Assembly (NCBI RefSeq): GCF_014283215.1
Contig: NZ_JACOMF010000008.1
Span: forward strand, 62,001-126,000
Direction of reading: 5' to 3'
Length of the DNA stretch: 64,000 nt
Source: Siccirubricoccus deserti
Lineage (GTDB): Bacteria > Pseudomonadota > Alphaproteobacteria > Acetobacterales > Acetobacteraceae
In this document: positions 34,480-43,681 of the stretch, one piece after another
How positions within the stretch are numbered: position 1 is the first letter of the stretch
How the letters are laid out: the number at the start of each line of letters is the position of its first letter
Program-made: the position numbers and the translations under genes
Notes under the pieces: generated by a model
What the model was told of the DNA's origin: nothing
The model's input: the letters and a program-made list of their open reading frames with translations, nothing else
Database searches by the model: none

Positions 34480-35367
34480 ATGAGCACCACACTCCAGCCG
34501 GCCCTGGCGCCAGCGAAGGACCCGGCGGTCGCCGCCCGTCTCGGCCGCCGCCGCAAACGCGCCGACGGCATCGCCCGCATCCTGTCGCTGGTGGCGACCG
34601 GCATCGGCCTGGTGTTCCTCGCCTCGATCCTGGCGACCCTGTTCTACAAGGGCTTCGGGGCGATGGACCTGGCGGTCTTCACCGAGGTGACGAAGCCGCC
34701 CGGCTCCAATGGCGGGCTGCTGAACGCCATCGCCGGCAGCCTCATCCAGGTGGTCCTGGCGACGGTCATCGGCACGCCGATCGGCATGCTGGTCGGCACC
34801 TACCTGGCCGAATACGCCAAGGGCTCGGCCTTCGGCAACGTCGTCCGCTTCGTCTCGGACATCCTGCTTTCGGCGCCATCGATCCTGATCGGGCTGTTCG
34901 TCTACCAGCTTCTGGTGCTGCCCTTCGGCGGCTTCTCCGGCTGGGCCGGCGTCGCCGCGCTCACCATCATCATCATCCCGATCGTGGTCCGCACCACCGA
35001 GGACATGCTGAGCCTGATCCCGAACACCCTGCGGGAAGCGGTAATCGGGCTTGGCGCGCCGAAGTGGAAGATGATCGTGCTGGTCTGCTGGCGCGCCGCG
35101 ATCTCCGGCATCATCACCGGCATCCTGCTCGGCGTCGCCCGCATCGCCGGGGAGACCGCGCCGCTGCTGTTCACCAGCCTTGGCAACAATGCGTGGTCGA
35201 CCGACCTGACCCGGCCGATGCCGAGCCTGCCGATCACCATATATTCCTACGCCGGCTCGCCGTTCCAGGACTGGATCGAGCTGGCCTGGGCCGGGGCGCT
35301 GCTGATCACCCTCGCCGTCCTGTTGTTGAACATCCTGGCCCGCAGCCTGCTGCGCAGCGGCAAGTGA
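34480..35367 (+). CDS. pstA: Phosphate ABC transporter permease PstA
   Basis: The second permease of the phosphate channel (295 aa). It has the first helix [19 protein letters not shown], the PstA motif [34 protein letters not shown], and the EAA loop [20 protein letters not shown] followed by [18 protein letters not shown]. The ATG lies five bases after the pstC stop. Length and motif order match the alphaproteobacterial form. Confidence 0.95.
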   Translation: MSTTLQPALAPAKDPAVAARLGRRRKRADGIARILSLVATGIGLVFLASILATLFYKGFGAMDLAVFTEVTKPPGSNGGLLNAIAGSLIQVVLATVIGTPIGMLVGTYLAEYAKGSAFGNVVRFVSDILLSAPSILIGLFVYQLLVLPFGGFSGWAGVAALTIIIIPIVVRTTEDMLSLIPNTLREAVIGLGAPKWKMIVLVCWRAAISGIITGILLGVARIAGETAPLLFTSLGNNAWSTDLTRPMPSLPITIYSYAGSPFQDWIELAWAGALLITLAVLLLNILARSLLRSGK

Positions 35368-35378
35368 AGGAGCATAGA

Positions 35379-36233
35379 ATGACCCTGCCCAGCGCCACCA
35401 CGGCCGACCGCACCGTCGGCACCGCGCCGCCTGCCTCCTTCGGCGGCATGCAGGCGCGGTCCGCCGCTGCGTTGAACGAGACGGTGCGGATCGCCATCCG
35501 CGAGCTCGACTTCTTCTACGGCGACAACCGCGCCCTGAAGAAGATCAGCTTCGACCTGCCGGAGAAGCAGGTGACCGGCATGATCGGCCCTTCCGGCTGC
35601 GGCAAGTCGACGCTGCTCCGGGTGCTGAACCGGATGTACAGCCTCTACCCGGGCCAGCGGGCCGAGGGCGAGGTGCTGATGGATGGCGAGAACATCATCG
35701 CCGCCGACGTCGACATCAACGCCCTGCGGGCCAAGGTCGGGATGGTCTTCCAGAAGCCGACCCCCTTCCCGATGACCATCCACGAGAACATCGCCTTCGG
35801 CATCCGGCTGCACGAGACGCTCTCGCGCACGGCGATGGAGGAGCGGGTGGAATGGGCGCTGACCCGCGCCGCCATCTGGGGCGAGGTGAAGGACCGGCTG
35901 CACAGTTCCGCCATGGGGCTGTCGGGCGGGCAGCAGCAGCGGCTCTGCATCGCCCGCACCATCGCGGTGCGGCCGGAGGTGATCCTGTTCGACGAGCCGA
36001 CCTCGGCGCTCGACCCGATCTCGACCCTCAAGATCGAGGAGCTGATCGACGAGTTGAAGCAGGACTTCACCATCGCCATCGTCACCCACAACATGCAGCA
36101 GGCGGCGCGCTGCGCCGATCAGGTGGCCTTCTTCTACCTTGGCGAGCTGATCGAGATCGCCCCGGCCGGCGAGCTCTTTACCGCGCCGCGGCACCCGAAG
36201 ACGCAGGAATACATCACCGGCCGGTTCGGCTGA
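35379..36233 (+). CDS. pstB: Phosphate ABC transporter ATPase PstB
   Basis: ATP-binding subunit of phosphate import, 284 aa. Walker [19 protein letters not shown]-loop [13 protein letters not shown], signature [16 protein letters not shown], Walker [16 protein letters not shown] and switch [12 protein letters not shown]. The phrase [10 protein letters not shown] and KPTPFPMTI are typical of PstB. AAGGAG precedes ATG 35379 at a normal distance; an N-terminal extension of about 30 residues precedes the ABC domain. Confidence 0.97.
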   Translation: MTLPSATTADRTVGTAPPASFGGMQARSAAALNETVRIAIRELDFFYGDNRALKKISFDLPEKQVTGMIGPSGCGKSTLLRVLNRMYSLYPGQRAEGEVLMDGENIIAADVDINALRAKVGMVFQKPTPFPMTIHENIAFGIRLHETLSRTAMEERVEWALTRAAIWGEVKDRLHSSAMGLSGGQQQRLCIARTIAVRPEVILFDEPTSALDPISTLKIEELIDELKQDFTIAIVTHNMQQAARCADQVAFFYLGELIEIAPAGELFTAPRHPKTQEYITGRFG

Positions 36234-36293
36234 GGCAGCGCCCGCCGGCGCCGCCCCGACCGCATCGCACGGATTGACCCGGGAACGGATACC

Positions 36294-37013
36294 ATGGAAC
36301 CGAAGGCCGAACACACCGTCCGCTCCTATGCCGAGGAACTGCGGCGGCTGCGCGAGATGGTCGCCCGCATGGGCGGCCTCGCCGAGCGGCAGGTGGCCGA
36401 TTCCACCATCGCCCTGGTGCGGCGCGACGCCGAGATGGCGACCGAGGTGATGGGCCGCGACGCGGCGATCGACGCGCTGGAGCGCGAGATCGAGAATCTC
36501 TGCATCCGCCTGCTGGCGCTCCGCCAGCCGGTCGGCCAGGATCTGCGCCTGGTGGTCGCGGTGCTGAAGATCAGCCACGACATCGAGCGTATCGGCGACT
36601 ACGCCCGCAACGCCGCGAAGCGGGCCATCGTGGTGTCCCAGCAGCCGCCGCTCGGCAGCCTGAACGGCTTCCAGCGCATGGCGGTGCTGGTGCAGGAGAA
36701 CCTGAAGGGCGCGATGGATGCGCTGGTGAACAACGACGCCGCCCGCGCCGACGAGGTCTGGGCCGCCGACGAGCCGATCGACGAAGTCTACAACGGCATC
36801 TTCCGCGAAATGCTGACCTTCATGATGGAAGACCCGCGCAACATCACCGCGGCGACCCATCTGCTGTTCGTCGCCAAGAATCTCGAGCGCATCGGCGACC
36901 ATGCCACCAACATCGCCGAGACCGTGCATTACGCGGTCAGCGGCGACAAGCTGCCGGAGGAACGCCCGAAGGCCGACAGCTCCGCCTTCGCCGTGGTCCG
37001 GCCGCCGGCCTGA
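36294..37013 (+). CDS. phoU: Phosphate signalling protein PhoU
   Basis: Cytoplasmic negative regulator that links PstB to the PhoR-PhoB system. It has two three-helix bundles with the metal-binding E/DxxxD motifs: DIERIGDYARNAAKRAI in the first and NLERIGDHATNIAETVHY in the second. The length of 239 aa is normal. It follows pstB and precedes phoB, as in many alphaproteobacteria. The sensor gene phoR is not present here. Confidence 0.96.
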   Translation: MEPKAEHTVRSYAEELRRLREMVARMGGLAERQVADSTIALVRRDAEMATEVMGRDAAIDALEREIENLCIRLLALRQPVGQDLRLVVAVLKISHDIERIGDYARNAAKRAIVVSQQPPLGSLNGFQRMAVLVQENLKGAMDALVNNDAARADEVWAADEPIDEVYNGIFREMLTFMMEDPRNITAATHLLFVAKNLERIGDHATNIAETVHYAVSGDKLPEERPKADSSAFAVVRPPA

Positions 37014-37027
37014 GCGGGGATCGCGTC

Positions 37028-37744
37028 ATGCCCGACATGATTCAGGGCACCGGCCGCCCGACCATCCTGGTGGTCGAGGATGAGGTGCCGCTGCTGACCC
37101 TGCTGCGCTACAATCTGGAGAAGCAGGGCTTCCGCGTCGATGAAGCGGCCGACGGCCAGGAAGCGCTGCTACGCGTCGCCGAGCAGCGGCCCGATCTGGT
37201 GCTGCTTGACTGGATGCTGCCCGCCCTCTCCGGCCTCGAGGTCTGCCGCCAGCTGCGCCGCCGGCCGGCAACGCGCGACCTGCCGATCATCATGGTGACG
37301 GCGCGCACCGAGGATCAGGACGCGGTCCGCGCCCTCGACACCGGGGCCGACGACCACATCGGCAAGCCCTTCGTGATGGAGGCGCTGCTGGCCCGCATCC
37401 GGGCGCTGCTGCGGCGATCCGGCAGCATCGCCACCAAGGGCACGCTGGCCTGGCGCGACCTCAACATGGACCAGGATGCGCACCGTGTCTCCCGCAACGG
37501 CAGGCCGCTGCACCTTGGCCCGACCGAATACCGGCTGCTGGAGTTCTTCCTGCAGCACCCTGGCCGGGTGTTCAGCCGCGAGCAGTTGCTCGACGCGGTC
37601 TGGGGCCGCGACATCCATGTCGAGCCGCGCACCGTCGACGTCCATATCCGCCGGCTGCGCAAGGCGATCAACGGCGAGGCCGATGCGGATGTGATCCGCA
37701 CCGTTCGCTCCGCCGGCTATGCGCTGGACACCGAGGAGGGCTGA
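37028..37744 (+). CDS. phoB: Phosphate regulon response regulator PhoB
   Basis: DNA-binding regulator (238 aa) of the PHO box upstream of pstS. Receiver: ILVVEDEVPLLTLL, phospho-Asp in LVLLDWMLPALSGLEVCRQLR, Lys in HIGKPFVMEALL. Winged helix: HLGPTEYRLLEFFLQHPGRVFSREQLLDAVWG, then TVDVHIRRLRKAI. The WMLP and LLEFF features are diagnostic of PhoB. Its end overlaps the end of the convergent deoxyribosyltransferase-like gene by 28 bases. Confidence 0.95.
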   Translation: MPDMIQGTGRPTILVVEDEVPLLTLLRYNLEKQGFRVDEAADGQEALLRVAEQRPDLVLLDWMLPALSGLEVCRQLRRRPATRDLPIIMVTARTEDQDAVRALDTGADDHIGKPFVMEALLARIRALLRRSGSIATKGTLAWRDLNMDQDAHRVSRNGRPLHLGPTEYRLLEFFLQHPGRVFSREQLLDAVWGRDIHVEPRTVDVHIRRLRKAINGEADADVIRTVRSAGYALDTEEG

Positions 37745-38301
37745 GCCCGCAATACCCGCGCCGCCGCCTCGACGCAGCGGGTGAAGGCGCCGAGGTCGCG
37801 CCAGCGCGCCTCCGCAGGCACCTCTTCCACCGCCAGACAGCCGCCGGCGGCATGCAGCCCGCCTTCCAGCATCAGGTTGTCATGCAGGTCGAAGGCTTCG
37901 ACCAGCATGCCCTCCGCATCCTCCCACCCCTCGCCGCGGCGGCGCGCCGCGGGGCCGATTGCCGCCATGGTGCGCGCGCCGAAGCGCGCCGCGACATTGG
38001 TGTAGCCGAAGGCCGGCTTGCCCAGTGCCCGCATGAAGCCGAGTTCGAACACCGTGCCGGGGTCCGCCGAGGGGCCACGGAAGGGGGTCAGGTTGGCGAT
38101 GATGGCGTCGCAACCGCGCATCTCCGCCTCCAGCTGACGGTAGACCCGGACCCAGGCCGGCTCGGCGGCGTCCGGCGCGGAAGGCGGCTCGGTGGGAAAG
38201 ATTCCGACCAGCCCGTATGCGGCGCAGACCGCCTGCTTCGCGGCGGCGATCTCCGCGCAGTCGGCAAGAAATACCTCAGGCCCGGCGAGATAGATGCGCA
38301 T
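37717..38301 (-). CDS. Nucleoside 2-deoxyribosyltransferase-like protein
   Basis: A 194-aa protein with the fold start MRIYLAGPEVFLADCAEIA and the motif GCDAIIANLTPFRGPSADPGTVFELGFMRAL, the typical DxxPxRGPxxDxGTxxExG arrangement of the family, where the Glu is the nucleophile that forms the deoxyribosyl-enzyme intermediate. It would exchange bases between deoxynucleosides in salvage or remove damaged nucleotides (DNPH-like). ATG 38301 begins the fold. Its 3' end overlaps phoB by 28 bases in opposite orientation. Confidence 0.88.
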   Translation of the reverse strand: MRIYLAGPEVFLADCAEIAAAKQAVCAAYGLVGIFPTEPPSAPDAAEPAWVRVYRQLEAEMRGCDAIIANLTPFRGPSADPGTVFELGFMRALGKPAFGYTNVAARFGARTMAAIGPAARRRGEGWEDAEGMLVEAFDLHDNLMLEGGLHAAGGCLAVEEVPAEARWRDLGAFTRCVEAAARVLRAQPSSVSSA

Positions 38302-38389
38302 GGGGCTGCTTCCCATGGATGGGGCAAAAAGGGAACAAGCAAGTGGATGATCCCTTGAAACGTTGTGTCGCCGCGGGTCCAATGCAGCG

Positions 38390-39202
38390 ATGGATGCGCA
38401 GGCGGAATACGACAACCGGGCCATGGTACCGGAGCACCCGGGGATCATCGCCGGCTGGGCAGCGGATGCTGCCGCCTTCCGCGCCGCATGGCCGGAGGTG
38501 GAGCTTGGCCTCGCCTATGGTCCCGGCGAGCGGGAGAAGCTCGACCTGTTCCGCCCCGGGCCGGGCGAGTCCTGGCCGACCGCCCTCTTCATCCATGGCG
38601 GCTACTGGCAGGCGCTGGACCGCAGCTTCTTCAGCCACATGGCGCGCGGGCTGCTAGCACATGGGGTGGCGGTGGCGGTCGCCTCTTACGACCTCTGTCC
38701 CCAGGTGACGCTGGCGCGCATCGTCGAGCAGATGAGGGCAGCGGCCGTGCTGCTGCACCGGCGCACCGGCCGGCGGCTGCTGGCCGCCGGGCATTCCGCC
38801 GGCGGACACCTCACCGCCATGCTGATGGCGACCGACTGGCGCGCCCGCCACCCTGCCCTCCCAGCCGATCTGGTTCCCGCCGGCCTGCCGATCTCCGGCG
38901 TCTTCGAACTGCCGCCGCTGCTGCCGACCACCATCGCCACCGCGCTGCGGCTGACGGAGAGGGAGGCCGCCGCCCTGTCGCCCCGGCTGATGCCGCCACC
39001 GCCGCGCGCCGCGCTGCACGCCGTGGTGGGCGGCGCCGAAAGCGCCGAATTCCGCCGCCAGACCCGCGACTTCGCCGCCGCCTGGGGCGGCACGGCGGAG
39101 GAGCTGCCGGGGCTGAGCCATTTCACCGTGCTGGCCCCGCTGGCCGATCCGGCCAGCCCGCTGGTGACCCGCGCCGCGTCCATGGCCCTTGCGGCAGGGT
39201 AA
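38390..39202 (+). CDS. Alpha/beta hydrolase (arylformamidase / HGGYW type)
   Basis: A 270-aa hydrolase of the esterase-lipase (HSL-like) branch with the oxyanion motif FIHGGYWQALDRSFF, the nucleophile elbow AAGHSAGGHLTAML (Ser), the PISGVFELPPLL segment and a late His in GLSHFTVLAPLAD. HGGYW is the hallmark of eukaryotic-type kynurenine formamidase, so N-formylkynurenine hydrolysis is a plausible role, but no kynurenine-pathway genes are adjacent. ATG 38390 is chosen as the first standard start; ATG 38423 is an alternative. Confidence 0.82.
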   Translation: MDAQAEYDNRAMVPEHPGIIAGWAADAAAFRAAWPEVELGLAYGPGEREKLDLFRPGPGESWPTALFIHGGYWQALDRSFFSHMARGLLAHGVAVAVASYDLCPQVTLARIVEQMRAAAVLLHRRTGRRLLAAGHSAGGHLTAMLMATDWRARHPALPADLVPAGLPISGVFELPPLLPTTIATALRLTEREAAALSPRLMPPPPRAALHAVVGGAESAEFRRQTRDFAAAWGGTAEELPGLSHFTVLAPLADPASPLVTRAASMALAAG

Positions 39203-39277
39203 AGCCTCACCTTTAAAGCCGTCTAGGATCGCCAACAGGGGGTGGATTGGCATGCCGGCGATGACCTGGGCGATGGG

Positions 39278-40201
39278 ATGACGACACAGCTCCTGCTGGT
39301 GCAGACGCTGAACGGGCTGCAATTCGGCGTGCTGCTCTTCCTCGTCGCCGCCGGTCTTACCCTGGTTTTCGGGGTGATGGATTTCATCAACCTGGCGCAT
39401 GGCGTGCAGTACATGCTGGGCGCCTACCTCGGCGCGACCCTGGCGGCCGCCACCGGCAGCTTCTGGGCCGGGCTGGCGCTCGCCCTGCCGGCGGCGCTCG
39501 GCTGCGGGCTGCTGCTGGAATGGCTGGTGTTCCGGCACCTCTACGCCCGCGACCACCTCAGCCAGGTGCTGGCCACCTTCGGCGTCATCCTCTTCCTGAA
39601 CGAGGCGGTGCGCGTGCTCTGGGGCAGCGCGCCGCTGCAGACGCCGACACCCGAGGCGCTTGCCGGCGGCATCACCCTGATGCCGGGGCTGCAATACCCG
39701 GTGTACCGGCTGGCGATCCTCGGCGCCGGCCTCGGCACCGCGGCGCTGCTCTGGCTGCTGGTGGAGCGCACCCGGGCCGGGGCGCTGGTCCGCGCCGGCG
39801 CCAGCAACGCGCCGATGGTGGCGGCGCTCGGCGTCGATATCCACCGGTTGTTCATGCTGGTCTTCGGCTTCGGCGCCATGCTGGCGGGTTTCGCCGGGGT
39901 GATGGCGGCGCCGATCCTGAGCGTCGAGCCGGGGATGGGCGACACCGTCCTGATCCTCGCCTTCGTGGTCATCGTCATCGGCGGCATCGGCAGCGTGCGC
40001 GGCGCCTTCCTGGCGGCGCTGCTGGTCGGGGTGATCGAGACGCTGGGCCGTTCCCTGCTGCCGGATCTGCTGCGGCTGGTCCTCGCCCCCTCCCCGGCGC
40101 GGCAGGCCGGGGCGGCGCTGGGCTCGATGCTGGTCTACATGGCGATGGCGCTGATCCTGGCGGTACGGCCGCGCGGGTTGTTCCCGGCACGGGCCGGCTG
40201 A
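39278..40201 (+). CDS. livH: Branched-chain amino acid-type ABC permease LivH
   Basis: A hydrophobic permease of about 307 aa with the LivH signature FINLAHGVQYMLGAYLGATL and the loop GASNAPMVAALGVDIHRLF, which corresponds to the ATPase-contact region. The open frame reaches GTG 39242, but ATG 39278 places the first helix normally. The operon livH-livM-livG-livF is complete for the membrane and ATPase parts. No periplasmic binding-protein gene is adjacent. Upstream, 39203-39240 has a short AT-rich TTTAAAG stretch that may hold a promoter. Confidence 0.9.
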   Translation: MTTQLLLVQTLNGLQFGVLLFLVAAGLTLVFGVMDFINLAHGVQYMLGAYLGATLAAATGSFWAGLALALPAALGCGLLLEWLVFRHLYARDHLSQVLATFGVILFLNEAVRVLWGSAPLQTPTPEALAGGITLMPGLQYPVYRLAILGAGLGTAALLWLLVERTRAGALVRAGASNAPMVAALGVDIHRLFMLVFGFGAMLAGFAGVMAAPILSVEPGMGDTVLILAFVVIVIGGIGSVRGAFLAALLVGVIETLGRSLLPDLLRLVLAPSPARQAGAALGSMLVYMAMALILAVRPRGLFPARAG

Positions 40202-40206
40202 GCCGC

Positions 40207-41151
40207 ATGGAACGGCTACGCGCGGCGGCGCTGCCGCTGCTGATCCTCGGGCTGCTGGCGGCGGCGCCCTTCATCGGCTTCGGCGCCGGCCATGAACTGA
40301 CCCTGCTGGCCCGCGCCATGATCCTCGGCATGGCGGCGCTCGGCCTCTGGCTGCTGGTCGGCGGCGCCGGGCTGGTCAGCCTCGGCCATGCGGCGCTGCT
40401 CGGCGTCGGCGCCTATGCGGTGGTGGTGATGGATGCCGCCGGCATCACCGAGGCCGCCATCGTTGCCCCTTCCGCCATCGGCGCCGCGGCACTCTTCGCC
40501 CTGCTGACCGGCGCCGTGGCGATCCGCACCACCGGCGTGCACTTCATCATGATCACCCTGGCTTTCGGCCAGATGGGCTTCTTCACCGCCGCTTCGCTCG
40601 CGGTCTATGGCGGCGACGACGGCTACACCCTCTACGGCCGCACCACCCTTGGCGGGGCGCGCTGGCTGGAGGACCGGCTGGCCTTCCATTACCTCTGCCT
40701 CGGGCTGCTGGCCGCAACCCTGCTGGCCTGCCGCGCGCTGCTCGCCTCCCGCTTCGGCCGGGTACTGCGGGCGACGCGGGAGAACCCGCTGCGCGCAGCG
40801 GCGGTGGGCTTCAACCCCTACCCTTACCGGCTGGTCGCCTACACCATCGCCGGCGGCATCGCCGGGCTGGCCGGGGCGTTGCTGGCCAATGCGACGGAGT
40901 TCGTCGCCCCCTCCTTCCTCGCCTGGCAGCGTTCGGGCGATCTGCTGTTCATGGTGATCCTCGGCGGCCTCGGCTCGCCGCAGGGCGCGCTGCTCGGGGC
41001 GCTGGCCATGGTGCTGGTGGAGGAATGGCTGAGCCATCTGACCGAGCATTGGCGGCTGGTCTTCGGACCGCTGCTGATCCTCGCGGTGCTGTTCCTGCGC
41101 GGCGGGCTGGAAGGGCTGCCGGCGCAGCTCCGGAGACGGCGCGATGGCTGA
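40207..41151 (+). CDS. livM: Branched-chain amino acid-type ABC permease LivM
   Basis: The second permease (314 aa) with LivM features: GLVSLGHAALLGVGAYAVVV, TTGVHFIMITLAFGQMGFF and the coupling loop RATRENPLRAAAVGFNPYPYRLVAYTIAGGIAG (given in parts in the protein). Begins five bases after the livH stop and overlaps livG by eight bases. A member of the HAAT family; transported solute could be an amino acid, urea-like or aromatic compound. Confidence 0.9.
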   Translation: MERLRAAALPLLILGLLAAAPFIGFGAGHELTLLARAMILGMAALGLWLLVGGAGLVSLGHAALLGVGAYAVVVMDAAGITEAAIVAPSAIGAAALFALLTGAVAIRTTGVHFIMITLAFGQMGFFTAASLAVYGGDDGYTLYGRTTLGGARWLEDRLAFHYLCLGLLAATLLACRALLASRFGRVLRATRENPLRAAAVGFNPYPYRLVAYTIAGGIAGLAGALLANATEFVAPSFLAWQRSGDLLFMVILGGLGSPQGALLGALAMVLVEEWLSHLTEHWRLVFGPLLILAVLFLRGGLEGLPAQLRRRRDG

Positions 41152-41899
41152 GCCGGCGCCGATCCTGCAACTTGAGGGGCTGCGCAAGCGCTTCGGCGGG
41201 CTGGCGGTGACGGATGACGTCTCCCTCACGGTGGCGGCGCGCGGCATCCACGCCGTCATCGGCCCGAACGGCGCCGGCAAGACCACGCTGATCCACCAGA
41301 TCAGCGGCACGCTGGCGCCGGATGCCGGCCGGATCCGCTTCGCCGGCCGCGACATCACCACCCTGCCGCTGCACCGCCGCGCTAGGCTCGGCCTCGCCCG
41401 CAGCTTCCAGATCACCGCCGTGCTGCCGGGCTTCTCGGCGCTGGAGAATGTGGCGCTGGCGGTGCAATCCGGCGCCGGCTCCTCCTTCCGCTTCTGCCGC
41501 CCGGCCGCCGCCGAGGCCCGGCTGAACACGGCGGCGCTGGCGGCGCTGGCCGAGGTCGGGCTGGAGCACCGCGCCGCTGTCGCTGCCGGGGCGCTGTCGC
41601 ATGGCGAGAAGCGGCAGCTCGAACTCGCCATCGCGCTCGCGCTGCAACCCCGGCTGCTGCTGCTGGACGAGCCGCTGGCCGGCGCCGGGCCGGAGGAGAC
41701 GGAACGCCTCATCGGCATCCTGCGCCGGCTGAAATCCGCCTACGCCATCCTGCTGGTGGAGCATGACATGCAGGCGGTCTTCGCCCTGGCCGACCGGATC
41801 TCCGTGCTGTCGCTCGGCCGCGTCATCGCCACCGGCACGCCGGAGGCGATCCGCGCCGATCCCGAGGTGCGCGCCGCCTACCTCGGTGAGGAGGAATGA
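41144..41899 (+). CDS. livG: ABC transporter ATPase LivG
   Basis: The first ATPase of the HAAT transporter (251 aa). Walker A GPNGAGKTTLIHQISG, signature variant LSHGEKRQLELAIAL (LSHGE is characteristic of LivG), Walker B LLLLDEPLAGAGPEET and switch LVEHDMQAVFALAD. The final YLGEEE matches the conserved LivG C-terminus. It overlaps livM at its start and livF at its end, indicating coupled translation. Confidence 0.93.
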   Translation: MAEPAPILQLEGLRKRFGGLAVTDDVSLTVAARGIHAVIGPNGAGKTTLIHQISGTLAPDAGRIRFAGRDITTLPLHRRARLGLARSFQITAVLPGFSALENVALAVQSGAGSSFRFCRPAAAEARLNTAALAALAEVGLEHRAAVAAGALSHGEKRQLELAIALALQPRLLLLDEPLAGAGPEETERLIGILRRLKSAYAILLVEHDMQAVFALADRISVLSLGRVIATGTPEAIRADPEVRAAYLGEEE

Positions 41900-42615
41900 T
41901 GCTGCGGATCGCGGCGCTACAGGCCGGCTATGGCCAGAGCCAGGTGCTGGGGGAGATCGAGTTGGCGGTCGGCGCCGGCGAGGTGGTGACCCTGCTTGGC
42001 CGCAACGGCATGGGCAAGACCACCATCGTGCGCGCCATCATGGGGCTGCTGCCGGCGCTCGGCGGGCGCATCCTCGGCGGCAGCATCCGGTTCGGCGGGG
42101 ATGAGGTGGCAGGCTGGCCGGCGCACCGGGTGGCACGGCAGGGCCTCGGGCTGGTGCCGGAGGGGCGGCAGGTCTTCCCGAGCCTCAGCGTGGAGGAGAA
42201 TCTCACCGCCACCGCCGCCAACCGCGCCGGCGGCCCGGCGCGCTGGACCCTCCCCGCGGTCTATGCGCTCTTTCCCCGCCTCGCCGAGCGGCGGCGCAAC
42301 AGCGGGGCGCAGCTTTCCGGCGGCGAGCAGCAGATGCTGGCGATCGGCCGGGCGTTGATGACCAATCCGAAGCTGCTGATCCTGGACGAGGCGACCGAGG
42401 GGCTGGCGCCGCTGATCCGCGCCGAAATCTGGGCGGTGCTGGCGAAGCTCAAATCCGAAGGGCAGTCGATCCTGCTGATCGACAAGAACCTGGCCGCGGT
42501 GATGCGCCTCGCCGACCGGCATGTGGTGGTGGAGAAGGGCCGCAGCGTCTGGACCGGCGACAGCGCCGCGCTGGCGGCGGATGCGACGGTGCGGGAGGGC
42601 TATCTCCACCTCTGA
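41896..42615 (+). CDS. livF: ABC transporter ATPase LivF
   Basis: The second ATPase (239 aa). Walker A GRNGMGKTTIVRAIMGLLP, RQGLGLVPEGRQVFPSLSVEENL (the VPEGR motif typical of LivF), signature LSGGEQQMLAIGRALM, Walker B LLILDEATEGLAP and IDKNLAAVMRLAD. It normally carries Gln or His at the switch; here IDKNL replaces the usual EQN, which is common. The ATG overlaps the livG stop. The operon ends here. Confidence 0.93.
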   Translation: MMLRIAALQAGYGQSQVLGEIELAVGAGEVVTLLGRNGMGKTTIVRAIMGLLPALGGRILGGSIRFGGDEVAGWPAHRVARQGLGLVPEGRQVFPSLSVEENLTATAANRAGGPARWTLPAVYALFPRLAERRRNSGAQLSGGEQQMLAIGRALMTNPKLLILDEATEGLAPLIRAEIWAVLAKLKSEGQSILLIDKNLAAVMRLADRHVVVEKGRSVWTGDSAALAADATVREGYLHL

Positions 42616-42722
42616 CGCGCCATCAGGATTGGCTGCCGCCCACCCCGGGCGGAATCCGCCCAGGACCTGCCATTCGGTCGGGGGGTGCGGACAGGGCAGC
42701 CTCGGCGGGCGGCGCCGCCTGG

Positions 42723-43484
42723 TCAGCGGCGCCGCGCCGCGAAGCCCCCCAGCAGGCGGCGCGGCTCATCGGTGTCCCAGGCAGCGGTGAAAGCGGGGAT
42801 GCCGGCGGCGACCGCCTCGCCCAGCGGCAGGTCCTCCCAGCGCCGGATCAGCGCCTTCTGCAGCCGGATCGCCCGCGGCCCCGCCTCGCCCAGCAGCGCC
42901 AGCCATTCCGTCACCGCGGCATCGAGCCTTTCCGCCGGGACCACCTTCTCGACCAGCCCCCACTCCGCCGCCTCCGCGGCCCCGATGGTCTCGCCAAGCA
43001 GCAGCAGGCGGCGGGTGCGGCCCCAGCCGATCAGCCCTGGCAGCAGCGCGGCTTCCACCACCGAGGGGATGCCCACGCGCACCTCCGGCATCCCGAAGCG
43101 GGCGGTGTCGGCGGCGATGCGAAGGTCGCAGGCGGCGGCGAGTTCCAGCCCGGCGCCCAGAGTCCAGCCGTTGATCCGGCCAATGACCGGCACCGGGCAG
43201 TCGCGCACCGCGCGGCAGCAGCCATGCACCAGGGTGATGAACGCGCGCGCCGCCTCGCCGTCCTCCAGCGCCGCCATGGCGCCGATATCGGCGCCGCCGA
43301 CGAAGGCCTTGGGGCCGGCACCGGTCAGCACCACGGCATGCAGGGTCTCGTCGGCTGAGAGCCGGGCGAAGGTGGCGGCGAATTCGCGCATCAACTCGGG
43401 GTTCAGCGTGTTGAGCTTCGCCTCATGCGCGATGATGACGAAGGCCACCGCCCCCTGGCGTTCGACGCTGATCTTGCCGGCCAT
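42723..43484 (-). CDS. Enoyl-CoA hydratase/isomerase family protein
   Basis: A 253-aa crotonase-fold protein. Motifs: KAFVGGADIGAMAALED, IGRINGWTLGAGLELAAACDLRIAAD (read in parts) and FGMPEVRVGIPSVVEAALLP with the acidic residue at the second oxyanion site (PEVRVG). RINGWTLGAGLELAA is typical of enoyl-CoA hydratases; the fatty or aromatic acyl-CoA substrate is unknown. GGGAGG in front of ATG 43484 supports the start. It is a stand-alone gene, convergent with livF, and has a dispersed repeat upstream. Confidence 0.88.
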   Translation of the reverse strand: MAGKISVERQGAVAFVIIAHEAKLNTLNPELMREFAATFARLSADETLHAVVLTGAGPKAFVGGADIGAMAALEDGEAARAFITLVHGCCRAVRDCPVPVIGRINGWTLGAGLELAAACDLRIAADTARFGMPEVRVGIPSVVEAALLPGLIGWGRTRRLLLLGETIGAAEAAEWGLVEKVVPAERLDAAVTEWLALLGEAGPRAIRLQKALIRRWEDLPLGEAVAAGIPAFTAAWDTDEPRRLLGGFAARRR

Positions 43485-43562
43485 GCCGGACCCTCCCGAG
43501 CTGTTCCAGCCGGGAGGGTAGCGCCTTCCGGCGCGACGCGGCAGGCCGGAAGGCGCCTCATG

Positions 43563-43668
43563 CCAGCAGCATGGATCGTCCATCCATGCCGACTGCCAGG
43601 TGGCGCGTCGCCAAGTTTGCGGAGCAAGCCGCCCGGCGGTCGAAGGGGAGATTGATCGGTCACGATCA
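43563..43668. repeat. Dispersed intergenic repeat family B, copy 1
   Basis: Contains the hairpin GCATGGAT-CGTCC-ATCCATGC (43569-43589), then GCGTCGCCAAGT, and ends with TTGATCGGTCACGATCAACC. The same ordered blocks occur at 63743-63860. The hairpin stem covaries between copies (GGAT/ATCC here, GAAT/ATTC there). Confidence 0.6.
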
Positions 43669-43681
43669 ACCTCCGTCAGGC

